A program made the position numbers and the translations under genes. A stretch of 64,000 nt of DNA from Euglena gracilis. Its lineage: Eukaryota > Euglenozoa > Euglenophyceae > Euglenales > Euglenaceae. Below, one piece after another: positions 40,241 to 54,200 of this stretch (position 1 is its first letter; each line of letters opens with the position of its first letter). Where the stretch lies: assembly GCA_900893395.1 (NCBI GenBank), contig CAAHFI011296743.1, positions 1 to 64,000 of the forward strand. Direction: 5' to 3'. A model generated the notes under the pieces. That model saw nothing but the letters and a program-made list of their open reading frames with translations, did no database searches and was not told the DNA's origin.

Positions 40241-43200
40241 CCAGAACCGGGTATAACCAGGAAACCGATTGGCACCTCAGTCGAGCTGAAGGAGGCAGAT
40301 TTCACCCGGATTCACCCGGAACGCGTGTCTAGGGGTGTGAAATACATGCAGCCGGAAGATTTGGAGGGGTCAATCCGGGTGAATCGGGTGCCTGGGACCC
40401 TATGGAACTGGGGTCAGCGGGGGCCCGGGTAACAAGGAACCTGGCTTGAGGTCCAGAACCGGGGTATAACCAGGAAACCGATTGGCACCTCAGTCGAGCT
40501 GAAGGAGGCAGATTTCACCCGGATTCACCCGGAACGCGTGTCTAGGGGTGTGAAATACATGCAGCCGGAAGATTTGGAGGGGTCAATCCGGGTGAATCGG
40601 GTGCCTGGGACCCTATGGAACTGGGGTCAGCGGGGGCCCGGGTAACAAGGAACCTGGCTTGAGGTCCAGAACCGGGGTATAACCAGGAAACCGATTGGCA
40701 CCTCAGTCGAGCTGAAGGAGGCAGATTTCACCCGGATTCACCCGGAACGCGTGTCTAGGGGTGTGAAATACATGCAGCCGGAAGATTTGGAGGGGTCAAT
40801 CCGGGTGAATCGGGTGCCTGGGACCCTATGGAACTGGGGTCAGCGGGGGCCCGGGTAACAAGGAACCTGGCTTGAGGTCCAGAACCGGGTATAACCAGGA
40901 AACCGATTGGCACCTCAGTCGAGCTGAAGGAGGCAGATTTCACCCGGATTCACCCGGAACGCGTGTCTAGGGGTGTGAAATACATGCAGCCGGAAGATTT
41001 GGAGGGGTCAATCCGGGTGAATCGGGTGCCTGGGACCCTATGGAACTGGGGTCAGCGGGGGCCCGGGTAACAAGGAACCTGGCTTGAGGTCCAGAACCGG
41101 GTATAACCAGGAAACCGATTGGCACCTCAGTCGAGCTGAAGGAGGCAGATTTCACCCGGATTCACCCGGAACGCGTGTCTAGGGGTGTGAAATACATGCA
41201 GCCGGAAGATTTGGAGGGGTCAATCCGGGTGAATCGGGTGCCTGGGACCCTATGGAACTGGGGTCAGCGGGGGCCCGGGTAACAAGGAACCTGGCTTGAG
41301 GTCCAGAACCGGGGTATAACCAGGAAACCGATTGGCACCTCAGTCGAGCTGAAGGAGGCAGATTTCACCCGGATTCACCCGGAACGCGTGTCTAGGGGTG
41401 TGAAATACATGCAGCCGGAAGATTTGGAGGGGTCAATCCGGGTGAATCGGGTGCCTGGGACCCTATGGAACTGGGGTCAGCGGGGGCCCGGGTAACAAGG
41501 AACCTGGCTTGAGGTCCAGAACCGGGGTATAACCAGGAAACCGATTGGCACCTCAGTCGAGCTGAAGGAGGCAGATTTCACCCGGATTCACCCGGAACGC
41601 GTGTCTAGGGGTGTGAAATACATGCAGCCGGAAGATTTGGAGGGGTCAATCCGGGTGAATCGGGTGCCTGGGACCCTATGGAACTGGGGTCAGCGGGGGC
41701 CCGGGTAACAAGGAACCTGGCTTGAGGTCCAGAACCGGGGTATAACCAGGAAACCGATTGGCACCTCAGTCGAGCTGAAGGAGGCAGATTTCACCCGGAT
41801 TCACCCGGAACGCGTGTCTAGGGGTGTGAAATACATGCAGCCGGAAGATTTGGAGGGGTCAATCCGGGTGAATCGGGTGCCTGGGACCCTATGGAACTGG
41901 GGTCAGCGGGGGCCCGGGTAACAAGGAACCTGGCTTGAGGTCCAGAACCGGGTATAACCAGGAAACCGATTGGCACCTCAGTCGAGCTGAAGGAGGCAGA
42001 TTTCACCCGGATTCACCCGGAACGCGTGTCTAGGGGTGTGAAATACATGCAGCCGGAAGATTTGGAGGGGTCAATCCGGGTGAATCGGGTGCCTGGGACC
42101 CTATGGAACTGGGGTCAGCGGGGGCCCGGGTAACAAGGAACCTGGCTTGAGGTCCAGAACCGGGTATAACCAGGAAACCGATTGGCACCTCAGTCGAGCT
42201 GAAGGAGGCAGATTTCACCCGGATTCACCCGGAACGCGTGTCTAGGGGTGTGAAATACATGCAGCCGGAAGATTTGGAGGGGTCAATCCGGGTGAATCGG
42301 GTGCCTGGGACCCTATGGAACTGGGGTCAGCGGGGGCCCGGGTAACAAGGAACCTGGCTTGAGGTCCAGAACCGGGGTATAACCAGGAAACCGATTGGCA
42401 CCTCAGTCGAGCTGAAGGAGGCAGATTTCACCCGGATTCACCCGGAACGCGTGTCTAGGGGTGTGAAATACATGCAGCCGGAAGATTTGGAGGGGTCAAT
42501 CCGGGTGAATCGGGTGCCTGGGACCCTATGGAACTGGGGTCAGCGGGGGCCCGGGTAACAAGGAACCTGGCTTGAGGTCCAGAACCGGGGTATAACCAGG
42601 AAACCGATTGGCACCTCAGTCGAGCTGAAGGAGGCAGATTTCACCCGGATTCACCCGGAACGGTGTCTAGGGGTGTGAAATACATGCAGCCGGAAGATTT
42701 GGAGGGGTCAATCCGGGTGAATCGGGTGCCTGGGACCCTATGGAACTGGGGTCAGCGGGGGCCCGGGTAACAAGGAACCTGGCTTGAGGTCCAGAACCGG
42801 GTATAACCAGGAAACCGATTGGCACCTCAGTCGAGCTGAAGGAGGCAGATTTCACCCGGATTCACCCGGAACGCGTGTCTAGGGGTGTGAAATACATGCA
42901 GCCGGAAGATTTGGAGGGGTCAATCCGGGTGAATCGGGTGCCTGGGACCCTATGGAACTGGGGTCAGCGGGGGCCCGGGTAACAAGGAACCTGGCTTGAG
43001 GTCCAGAACCGGGGTATAACCAGGAAACCGATTGGCACCTCAGTCGAGCTGAAGGAGGCAGATTTCACCCGGATTCACCCGGAACGCGTGTCTAGGGGTG
43101 TGAAATACATGCAGCCGGAAGATTTGGAGGGGTCAATCCGGGTGAATCGGGTGCCTGGGACCCTATGGAACTGGGGTCAGCGGGGCCCGGGTAACAAGGA

Positions 43201-46200
43201 ACCTGGCTTGAGGTCCAGAACCGGGTATAACCAGGAAACCGATTGGCACCTCAGTCGAGCTGAAGGAGGCAGATTTCACCCGGATTCACCCGGAACGCGT
43301 GTCTAGGGGTGTGAAATACATGCAGCCGGAAGATTTGGAGGGGTCAATCCGGGTGAATCGGGTGCCTGGGACCCTATGGAACTGGGGTCAGCGGGGGCCC
43401 GGGTAACAAGGAACCTGGCTTGAGGTCCAGAACCGGGTATAACCAGGAAACCGATTGGCACCTCAGTCGAGCTGAAGGAGGCAGATTTCACCCGGATTCA
43501 CCCGGAACGGTGTCTAGGGGTGTGAAATACATGCAGCCGGAAGATTTGGAGGGGTCAATCCGGGTGAATCGGGTGCCTGGGACCCTATGGAACTGGGGTC
43601 AGCGGGGGCCCGGGTAACAAGGAACCTGGCTTGAGGTCCAGAACCGGGTATAACCAGGAAACCGATTGGCACCTCAGTCGAGCTGAAGGAGGCAGATTTC
43701 ACCCGGATTCACCCGGAACGGTGTCTAGGGGTGTGAAATACATGCAGCCGGAAGATTTGGAGGGGTCAATCCGGGTGAATCGGGTGCCTGGGACCCTATG
43801 GAACTGGGGTCAGCGGGGGCCCGGGTAACAAGGAACCTGGCTTGAGGTCCAGAACCGGGTATAACCAGGAAACCGATTGGCACCTCAGTCGAGCTGAAGG
43901 AGGCAGATTTCACCCGGATTCACCCGGAACGGTGTCTAGGGGTGTGAAATACATGCAGCCGGAAGATTTGGAGGGGTCAATCCGGGTGAATCGGGTGCCT
44001 GGGACCCTATGGAACTGGGGTCAGCGGGGGCCCGGGTAACAAGGAACCTGGCTTGAGGTCCAGAACCGGGGTATAACCAGGAAACCGATTGGCACCTCAG
44101 TCGAGCTGAAGGAGGCAGATTTCACCCGGATTCACCCGGAACGGTGTCTAGGGGTGTGAAATACATGCAGCCGGAAGATTTGGAGGGGTCAATCCGGGTG
44201 AATCGGGTGCCTGGGACCCTATGGAACTGGGGTCAGCGGGGGCCCGGGTAACAAGGAACCTGGCTTGAGGTCCAGAACCGGGTATAACCAGGAAACCGAT
44301 TGGCACCTCAGTCGAGCTGAAGGAGGCAGATTTCACCCGGATTCACCCGGAACGCGTGTCTAGGGGTGTGAAATACATGCAGCCGGAAGATTTGGAGGGG
44401 TCAATCCGGGTGAATCGGGTGCCTGGGACCCTATGGAACTGGGGTCAGCGGGGGCCCGGGTAACAAGGAACCTGGCTTGAGGTCCAGAACCGGGGTATAA
44501 CCAGGAAACCGATTGGCACCTCAGTCGAGCTGAAGGAGGCAGATTTCACCCGGATTCACCCGGAACGGTGTCTAGGGGTGTGAAATACATGCAGCCGGAA
44601 GATTTGGAGGGGTCAATCCGGGTGAATCGGGTGCCTGGGACCCTATGGAACTGGGGTCAGCGGGGGCCCGGGTAACAAGGAACCTGGCTTGAGGTCCAGA
44701 ACCGGGTATAACCAGGAAACCGATTGGCACCTCAGTCGAGCTGAAGGAGGCAGATTTCACCCGGATTCACCCGGAACGGTGTCTAGGGGTGTGAAATACA
44801 TGCAGCCGGAAGATTTGGAGGGGTCAATCCGGGTGAATCGGGTGCCTGGGACCCTATGGAACTGGGGTCAGCGGGGCCCGGGTAACAAGGAACCTGGCTT
44901 GAGGTCCAGAACCGGGGTATAACCAGGAAACCGATTGGCACCTCAGTCGAGCTGAAGGAGGCAGATTTCACCCGGATTCACCCGGAACGGTGTCTAGGGG
45001 TGTGAAATACATGCAGCCGGAAGATTTGGAGGGGTCAATCCGGGTGAATCGGGTGCCTGGGACCCTATGGAACTGGGGTCAGCGGGGGCCCGGGTAACAA
45101 GGAACCTGGCTTGAGGTCCAGAACCGGGTATAACCAGGAAACCGATTGGCACCTCAGTCGAGCTGAAGGAGGCAGATTTCACCCGGATTCACCCGGAACG
45201 GTGTCTAGGGGTGTGAAATACATGCAGCCGGAAGATTTGGAGGGGTCAATCCGGGTGAATCGGGTGCCTGGGACCCTATGGAACTGGGGTCAGCGGGGGC
45301 CCGGGTAACAAGGAACCTGGCTTGAGGTCCAGAACCGGGTATAACCAGGAAACCGATTGGCACCTCAGTCGAGCTGAAGGAGGCAGATTTCACCCGGATT
45401 CACCCGGAACGGTGTCTAGGGGTGTGAAATACATGCAGCCGGAAGATTTGGAGGGGTCAATCCGGGTGAATCGGGTGCCTGGGACCCTATGGAACTGGGG
45501 TCAGCGGGGGCCCGGGTAACAAGGAACCTGGCTTGAGGTCCAGAACCGGGTATAACCAGGAAACCGATTGGCACCTCAGTCGAGCTGAAGGAGGCAGATT
45601 TCACCCGGATTCACCCGGAACGGTGTCTAGGGGTGTGAAATACATGCAGCCGGAAGATTTGGAGGGGTCAATCCGGGTGAATCGGGTGCCTGGGACCCTA
45701 TGGAACTGGGGTCAGCGGGGGCCCGGGTAACAAGAACCTGGCTTGAGGTCCAGAACCGGGTATAACCAGGAAACCGATTGGCACCTCAGTCGAGCTGAAG
45801 GAGGCAGATTTCACCCGGATTCACCCGGAACGGTGTCTAGGGGTGTGAAATACATGCAGCCGGAAGATTTGGAGGGGTCAATCCGGGTGAATCGGGTGCC
45901 TGGGACCCTATGGAACTGGGGTCAGCGGGGGCCCGGGTAACAAGGAACCTGGCTTGAGGTCCAGAACCGGGGTATAACCAGGAAACCGATTGGCACCTCA
46001 GTCGAGCTGAAGGAGGCAGATTTCACCCGGATTCACCCGGAACGGTGTCTAGGGTGTGAAATACATGCAGCCGGAAGATTTGGAGGGGTCAATCCGGGTG
46101 AATCGGGTGCCTGGGACCCTATGGAACTGGGGTCAGCGGGGGCCCGGGTAACAAGGAACCTGGCTTGAGGTCCAGAACCGGGTATAACCAGGAAACCGAT

Positions 46201-48270
46201 TGGCACCTCAGTCGAGCTGAAGGAGGCAGATTTCACCCGGATTCACCCGGAACGGTGTCTAGGGGTGTGAAATACATGCAGCCGGAAGATTTGGAGGGGT
46301 CAATCCGGGTGAATCGGGTGCCTGGGACCCTATGGAACTGGGGTCAGCGGGGCCCGGGTAACAAGGAACCTGGCTTGAGGTCCAGAACCGGGTATAACCA
46401 GGAAACCGATTGGCACCTCAGTCGAGCTGAAGGAGGCAGATTTCACCCGGATTCACCCGGAACGGTGTCTAGGGGTGTGAAATACATGCAGCCGGAAGAT
46501 TTGGAGGGGTCAATCCGGGTGAATCGGGTGCCTGGGACCCTATGGAACTGGGGTCAGCGGGGGCCCGGGTAACAAGAACCTGGCTTGAGGTCCAGAACCG
46601 GGTATAACCAGGAAACCGATTGGCACCTCAGTCGAGCTGAAGGAGGCAGATTTCACCCGGATTCACCCGGAACGCGTGTCTAGGGGTGTGAAATACATGC
46701 AGCCGGAAGATTTGGAGGGGTCAATCCGGGTGAATCGGGTGCCTGGGACCCTATGGAACTGGGGTCAGCGGGGGCCCGGGTAACAAGAACCTGGCTTGAG
46801 GTCCAGAACCGGGGTATAACCAGGAAACCGATTGGCACCTCAGTCGAGCTGAAGGAGGCAGATTTCACCCGGATTCACCCGGAACGCGTGTCTAGGGGTG
46901 TGAAATACATGCAGCCGGAAGATTTGGAGGGGTCAATCCGGGTGAATCGGGTGCCTGGGACCCTATGGAACTGGGGTCAGCGGGGGCCCGGGTAACAAGG
47001 AACCTGGCTTGAGGTCCAGAACCGGGTATAACCAGGAAACCGATTGGCACCTCAGTCGAGCTGAAGGAGGCAGATTTCACCCGGATTCACCCGGAACGCG
47101 TGTCTAGGGGTGTGAAATACATGCAGCCGGAAGATTTGGAGGGGTCAATCCGGGTGAATCGGGTGCCTGGGACCCTATGGAACTGGGGTCAGCGGGGGCC
47201 CGGGTAACAAGGAACCTGGCTTGAGGTCCAGAACCGGGTATAACCAGGAAACCGATTGGCACCTCAGTCGAGCTGAAGGAGGCAGATTTCACCCGGATTC
47301 ACCCGGAACGGTGTCTAGGGTGTGAAATACATGCAGCCGGAAGATTTGGAGGGGTCAATCCGGGTGAATCGGGTGCCTGGGACCCTATGGAACTGGGGTC
47401 AGCGGGGGCCCGGGTAACAAGAACCTGGCTTGAGGTCCAGAACCGGGTATAACCAGGAAACCGATTGGCACCTCAGTCGAGCTGAAGGAGGCAGATTTCA
47501 CCCGGATTCACCCGGAACGCGTGTCTAGGGGTGAAATACATGCAGCCGGAAGATTTGGAGGGGTCAATCCGGGTGAATCGGGTGCCTGGGACCCTATGGA
47601 ACTGGGGTCAGCGGGGGCCCGGGTAACAAGAACCTGGCTTGAGGTCCAGAACCGGGTATAACCAGGAAACCGATTGGCACCTCAGTCGAGCTGAAGGAGG
47701 CAGATTTCACCCGGATTCACCCGGAACGGTGTCTAGGGGTGTGAAATACATGCAGCCGGAAGATTTGGAGGGGTCAATCCGGGTGAATCGGGTGCCTGGG
47801 ACCCTATGGAACTGGGGTCAGCGGGGGCCCGGGTAACAAGAACCTGGCTTGAGGTCCAGAACCGGGTATAACCAGGAAACCGATTGGCACCTCAGTCGAG
47901 CTGAAGGAGGCAGATTTCACCCGGATTCACCCGGAACGGTGTCTAGGGGTGTGAAATACATGCAGCCGGAAGATTTGGAGGGGTCAATCCGGGTGAATCG
48001 GGTGCCTGGGACCCTATGGAACTGGGGTCAGCGGGGGCCCGGGTAACAAGAACCTGGCTTGAGGTCCAGAACCGGGTATAACCAGGAAACCGATTGGCAC
48101 CTCAGTCGAGCTGAAGGAGGCAGATTTCACCCGGATTCACCCGGAACGGTGTCTAGGGGTGTGAAATACATGCAGCCGGAAGATTTGGAGGGGTCAATCC
48201 GGGTGAATCGGGTGCCTGGGACCCTATGGAACTGGGGTCAGCGGGGGCCCGGGTAACAAAGAACCTGGCT
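40241..48270 (+). repeat. Segment with clustered one-base variants
   Basis: About 38 units of 208-213 bp. Variation is limited to a few sites: GGGG to GGG at unit 143-146, loss of one base from the CGCG step at unit 4-7 (which destroys the MluI site), five G to four at unit 101-105, and loss of one G from AAGG at unit 116-119. The CGCG loss and the three-G form occur together in most consecutive units from about 43,506 to 46,470. The AAGG loss appears in neighbouring units at 47.4-48.1 kb. Several units are exactly 210 bp, which opens one + frame across the unit (46,165-46,572). That frame closes as soon as a unit has another length. Confidence 0.85.
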
Positions 48271-51200
48271 TGAGGTCCAGAACCAGGGTATAACCAGGAA
48301 ACCGATTGGCACCTCAGTCGAGCTGAAGGAGGCAGATTTCACCCGGATTCACCCGGAACGGGTGTCTAGGGGTGTGAAATACATGCAGCCGGAAGATTTG
48401 GAGGGGTCAATCCGGGTGAATCGGGTGCCTGGGACCCTATGGAACTGGGGTCAGCGGGGGCCCGGGTAACAAGGAACCTGGCTTGAGGTCCAGAACCGGG
48501 GTATAACCAGGAAACCGATTGGCACCTCAGTCGAGCTGAAGGAGGCAGATTTCACCCGGATTCACCCGGAACGGTGTCTAGGGTGTGAAATACATGCAGC
48601 CGGAAGATTTGGAGGGGTCAATCCGGGAATCGGGTGCCTGGGACCCTATGGAACTGGGGTCAGCGGGGCCCGGGTAACAAGAACCTGGCTTGAGGTCCAG
48701 AACCGGGTATAACCAGGAAACCGATTGGCACCTCAGTCGAGCTGAAGGAGGCAGATTTCACCCGGATTCACCCGGAACGCGTGTCTAGGGTGTGAAATAC
48801 ATGCAGCCGGAAGATTTGGAGGGGTCAATCCGGTGAATCGGGTGCCTGGGACCCTATGGAACTGGGGTCAGCGGGGGCCCGGGTAACAAAGAACCTGGCT
48901 TGAGGTCCAGAACCGGGTATAACCAGGAAACCGATTGGCACCTCAGTCGAGCTGAAGGAGGCAGATTTCACCCGGATTCACCCGGAACGCGTGTCTAGGG
49001 TGTGAAATACATGCAGCCGGAAGATTTGGAGGGTCAATCCGGGTGAATCGGGTGCCTGGGACCCTATGGAACTGGGTCAGCGGGGGCCCGGGTAACAAGA
49101 ACCTGGCTTGAGGTCCAGAACCGGGTATAACCAGGAAACCGATTGGCACCTCAGTCGAGCTGAAGGAGGCAGATTTCACCCGGATTCACCCGGAACGTGT
49201 CTAGGGTGTGAAATACATGCAGCCGGAAGATTTGGAGGGGTCAATCCGGGTGAATCGGGTGCCTGGGACCCTATGGAACTGGGGTCAGCGGGGGCCCGGG
49301 TAACAAGGAACCTGGCTTGAGGTCCAGAACCGGGTATAACCAGGAAACCGATTGGCACCTCAGTCGAGCTGAAGGAGGCAGATTTCACCCGGATTCACCC
49401 GGAACGGTGTCTAGGGGTGTGAAATACATGCAGCCGGAAGATTTGGAGGGTCAATCCGGGTGAATCGGGTGCCTGGGACCCTATGGAACTGGGGTCAGCG
49501 GGGGCCCGGGTAACAAAACCTGGCTTGAGGTCCAGAACCGGGGTATAACCAGGAAACCGATTGGCACTCAGTCGAGCTGAAGGAGGCAGATTTCACCCGG
49601 ATTCACCCGGAACGGTGTCTAGGGGTGTGAAATACATGCAGCCGGAAGATTTGGAGGGGTCAATCCGGGTGAATCGGGTGCCTGGGACCCTATGGAACTG
49701 GGGTCAGCGGGGGCCCGGGTAACAAGGAACCTGGCTTGAGGTCCAGAACCGGGTATAACCAGGAAACCGATTGGCACCTCAGTCGAGCTGAAGGAGGCAG
49801 ATTCACCCGGATTCACCCGGAACGGTGTCTAGGGGTGAAATACATGCAGCCGGAAGATTTGGAGGGGTCAATCCGGGTGAATCGGGTGCCTGGGACCCTA
49901 TGGAACTGGGGTCAGCGGGGGCCCGGGTAACAAGAACCTGGCTTGAGGTCCAGAACCGGGTATAACCAGGAAACCGATTGGCACCTCAGTCGAGCTGAAG
50001 GAGGCAGATTTCACCCGGATTCACCCGGAACGGTGTCTAGGGTGTGAAATACATGCAGCCGGAAGATTTGGAGGGGTCAATCCGGGTGAATCGGGTGCCT
50101 GGGACCCTATGGAACTGGGGTCAGCGGGGCCCGGTAACAAGAACCTGGCTTGAGGTCCAGAACCGGGTATAACCAGGAAACCGATTGGCACCTCAGTCGA
50201 GCTGAAGGAGGCAGATTTCACCGGATTCACCCGGAACGGTGTCTAGGGGTGTGAAATACATGCAGCCGGAAGATTTGGAGGGGTCAATCCGGGTGAATCG
50301 GGTGCCTGGGACCCTATGGAACTGGGGTCAGCGGGGCCCGGGTAACAAGAACCTGGCTTGAGGTCCAGAACCAGGGTATAACCAGGAAACGATTGGCACC
50401 TCAGTCGAGCTGAAGGAAGGCAGATTTCACCCGGATTCACCCGGAACGGGTGTCTAGGGTGTGAAATACATGCAGCCGGAAGATTTGGAGGGGTCAATCC
50501 GGGTGAATCGGGTGCCTGGGACCTATGGAACTGGGGTCAGCGGGGGCCCGGTAACAAGGAACCTGGCTTGAGGTCCAGAACCGGGTATAACCAGAAACCG
50601 ATTGGCACCTCAGTCGAGCTGAAGGAGGCAGATTTCACCCGGATTCACCCGGAACGTGTCAGGGGTGTGAAATACATGCAGCCGGAAGATTGGAGGGGTC
50701 AATCCGGGTGATCGGTGCCTGGGACCCTATGGAAATGGGGTCAGCGGGGCCCGGGTAACAAGGAACCTGGCTTTGAGGTCCAGAACCAGGGTATAACCAG
50801 GAAACCGATTGGCACCTCAGTCGAGCTGAAGGAGGCAGATTTCACCCGGATTCACCCGGAACGGTGTCTAGGGGTGTGAAATGCATGCGCGGAAGTTTGG
50901 AGGGTCAATCCGGGTGAATCGGTGCCTGGACCCTATGGAACTGGGCAGCGGGGGCCGGGTAACAAGAACCTGGCTTGAGGTCCAGAACCAGCGGTAAAAC
51001 CAGGAAACCGATTGGCACCTCAGTCGAGCTGAAGGAGGCAGATTTCACCCGGATTCCCCGGAACGGTGTCTAGGGTGTGAAATGCATCAGCCGGAAGATT
51101 TGGAGGGGTCATCCGGTGAATCGGGTGCCTGGGACCCTATGGAACTGGGGTCAGCGGGGCTGGGACCCTATGGAACTGGGGTCAGCGGGGCCCGGGTAAC

Positions 51201-54200
51201 AAGGAACCTGGCTTGAGGTCCAGAACCGGGTATAACCAGGAAACCGATTGGCACCTCAGTCGAGCTGAAGGAGGCAGATTTCACCCGGATTCACCCGGAA
51301 CGGTGTCTAGGGGTGAAATACATGCAGCCGGAAGATTTGGAGGGTCAATCCGGGTGAATCGGGTGCCTGGGACCCTATGGAACTGGGGTCAGCGGGGCCC
51401 GGGTAACAAGGAACCTGGCTTGAGGTCCAGAACCGGGTATAACCAGGAAACCGATTGGCACCTCAGTCGAGCTGAAGGAGGCAGATTTCACCCGGATTCA
51501 CCCGGAACGGTGTCTAGGGGTGTGAAATACATGCAGCCGGAAGATTTGGAGGGGTCAATCCGGGTGAATCGGGTGCCTGGGACCCTATGGAACTGGGGTC
51601 AGCGGGGGCCCGGGTAACAAGGAACCTGGCTTGAGGTCCAGAACCGGGTATAACCAGGAAACCGATTGGCACCTCAGTCGAGCTGAAGGAGGCAGATTTC
51701 ACCCGGATTCACCCGGAACGGTGTCTAGGGGTGTGAAATACATGCAGCCGGAAGATTTGGAGGGGTCAATCCGGGTGAATCGGGTGCCTGGGACCCTATG
51801 GAACTGGGGTCAGCGGGGGCCCGGGTAACAAGGAACCTGGCTTGAGGTCCAGAACCGGGTATAACCAGGAAACCGATTGGCACCTCAGTCGAGCTGAAGG
51901 AGGCAGATTTCACCCGGATTCACCCGGAACGCGTGTCTAGGGGTGTGAAATACATGCAGCCGGAAGATTTGGAGGGGTCAATCCGGGAATCGGGTGCCTG
52001 GGACCCTATGGAACTGGGGTCAGCGGGGGCCCGGGTAACAAGGAACCTGGCTTGAGGTCCAGAACCGGGTATAACCAGGAAACCGATTGGCACCTCAGTC
52101 GAGCTGAAGGAGGCAGATTTCACCCGGATTCACCCGGAACGCGTGTCTAGGGTGTGAAATACATGCAGCCGGAAGATTTGGAGGGGTCAATCCGGGTGAA
52201 TCGGGTGCCTGGGACCCTATGGAACTGGGGTCAGCGGGGCCCGGGTAACAAGAACCTGGCTTGAGGTCCAGAACCGGGATAACCAGGAAACCGATTGGCA
52301 CCTCAGTCGAGCTGAAGGAGGCAGATTTCACCCGGATTCACCCAACGGTGTCTAGGGGTGTGAAATACATGCAGCCGGAAGATTTGGAGGGGTCAATCCG
52401 GGTGAATCGGGTGCCTGGGACCCTATGGAACTGGGGTCAGCGGGGGCCCGGGTAACAAGAACCTGGCTTGAGGTCCAGAACCGGGTATAACCAGGAAACC
52501 GATTGGCACCTCAGTCGAGCTGAAGGAGGCAGATTTCACCCGGATTCACCCGGAACGGGTCTAGGGGTGTGAAATACATGCAGCCGGAAGATTTGGAGGG
52601 GTCAATCCGGGTGAATCGGGTGCCTGGGACCATGGAACTGGGGTCAGCGGGGCCCGGGTAACAAGGAACCTGGCTTGAGGTCCAGAACCGGGTATAACCA
52701 GGAAACCGATTGGCACCTCAGTCGAGCTGAAGGAGGCAGATTTCACCCGGATTCACCCGGAACGGGTCTAGGGGTGAAATACATGCAGCCGGAAGATTTG
52801 GAGGGGTCAATCCGGGTGAATCGGGTGCCTGGGACCCTATGGAACTGGGGTCAGCGGGGCCCGGGTAACAAAACCTGGCTTGAGGTCCAGAACCGGGTAT
52901 AACCAGGAAACCGATTGGCACCTCAGTCGAGCTGAAGGAGGCAGATTTCACCCGGATTCACCCGGAACGGTGTCTAGGGGTGTGAAATACATGCAGCCGG
53001 AAGATTTGGAGGGTCAATCCGGTGAATCGGGTGCCTGGGACCCTATGGAACTGGGGTCAGCGGGGCCCGGGTAACAAGGAACCTGGCTTGAGGTCCAGAA
53101 CCGGGTATAACCAGGAAACCGATTGGCACCTCAGTCGAGCTGAAGAGGCAGATTTCACCCGGATTCACCCGGAACGGTGTCTAGGGGTGAAATACATGCA
53201 GCCGGAAGATTTGGAGGGGTCAATCCGGGTGAATCGGGTGCCTGGACCCTATGGAACTGGGGTCAGCGGGGGCCCGGTAACAAGAACCTGGCTTGAGGTC
53301 CAGAACCGGGTATAACCAGGAAACCGATTGGCACCTCAGTCGAGCTGAAGGAGGCAGATTTCACCCGGATTCACCCGGAACGGGTCTAGGGGTGTGAAAT
53401 ACATGCAGCCGGAAGATTTGGAGGGGTCAATCCGGGTGAATCGGGTGCCTGGGACCCTATGGAACTGGGGTCAGCGGGGCCCGGTAACAAGAACCTGGCT
53501 TGAGGTCCAGAACCGGGTATAACCAGGAAACCGATTGGCACCTCAGTCGAGCTGAAGGAGGCAGATTTCACCCGGATTCACCCGGAACGGTGTCTAGGGG
53601 TGAAATACATGCAGCCGGAAGATTTGGAGGGTCAATCCGGGAATCGGGTGCCTGGACCCTATGGAACTGGGGTCAGCGGGGCCCGGGTAACAAGGAACCT
53701 GGCTTGAGGTCCAGAACCGGGGTATAACCAGGAAACCGATTGGCACCTCAGTCGAGCTGAAGGAGGCAGATTTCACCCGGATTCACCCGGAACGGTGTCT
53801 AGGGGTGAAATACATGCAGCCGGAAGATTTGGAGGGGTCAATCCGGGTGAATCGGGTGCCTGGGACCCTATGGAACTGGGGTCAGCGGGGGCCCGGGTAA
53901 CAAGGAACCTGGCTTGAGGTCCAGAACCGGGGTATAACCAGGAAACCGATTGGCACCTCAGTCGAGCTGAAGGAGGCAGATTTCACCCGGATTCACCCGG
54001 AACGGGTCTAGGGGTGTGAAATACATGCAGCCGGAAGGAGGGGTCAATCCGGGTGAATCGGGTGCCTGGGACCCTATGGAACTGGGGTCAGCGGGGCCCG
54101 GGTAACAAAACCTGGCTTGAGGTCCAGAACCGGGTATAACCAGGAAACCGATTGGCACCTCAGTCGAGCTGAAGGAGGCAGATTTCACCCGGATTCACCC

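Noticed and set aside
40241-43300. Higher-order repeat of three- and four-G units
   Set aside because: Listing the units gives an irregular order of three-G and four-G forms with no fixed multi-unit period, and the core has no variation from which a higher-order repeat could be built.
43420-46572. Plus-strand open frames of 65-135 codons
   Set aside because: They exist only where units are 210 or 211 bp and vanish in the 213-bp core. There is no start context, no conserved domain and no bias between coding and non-coding strand.
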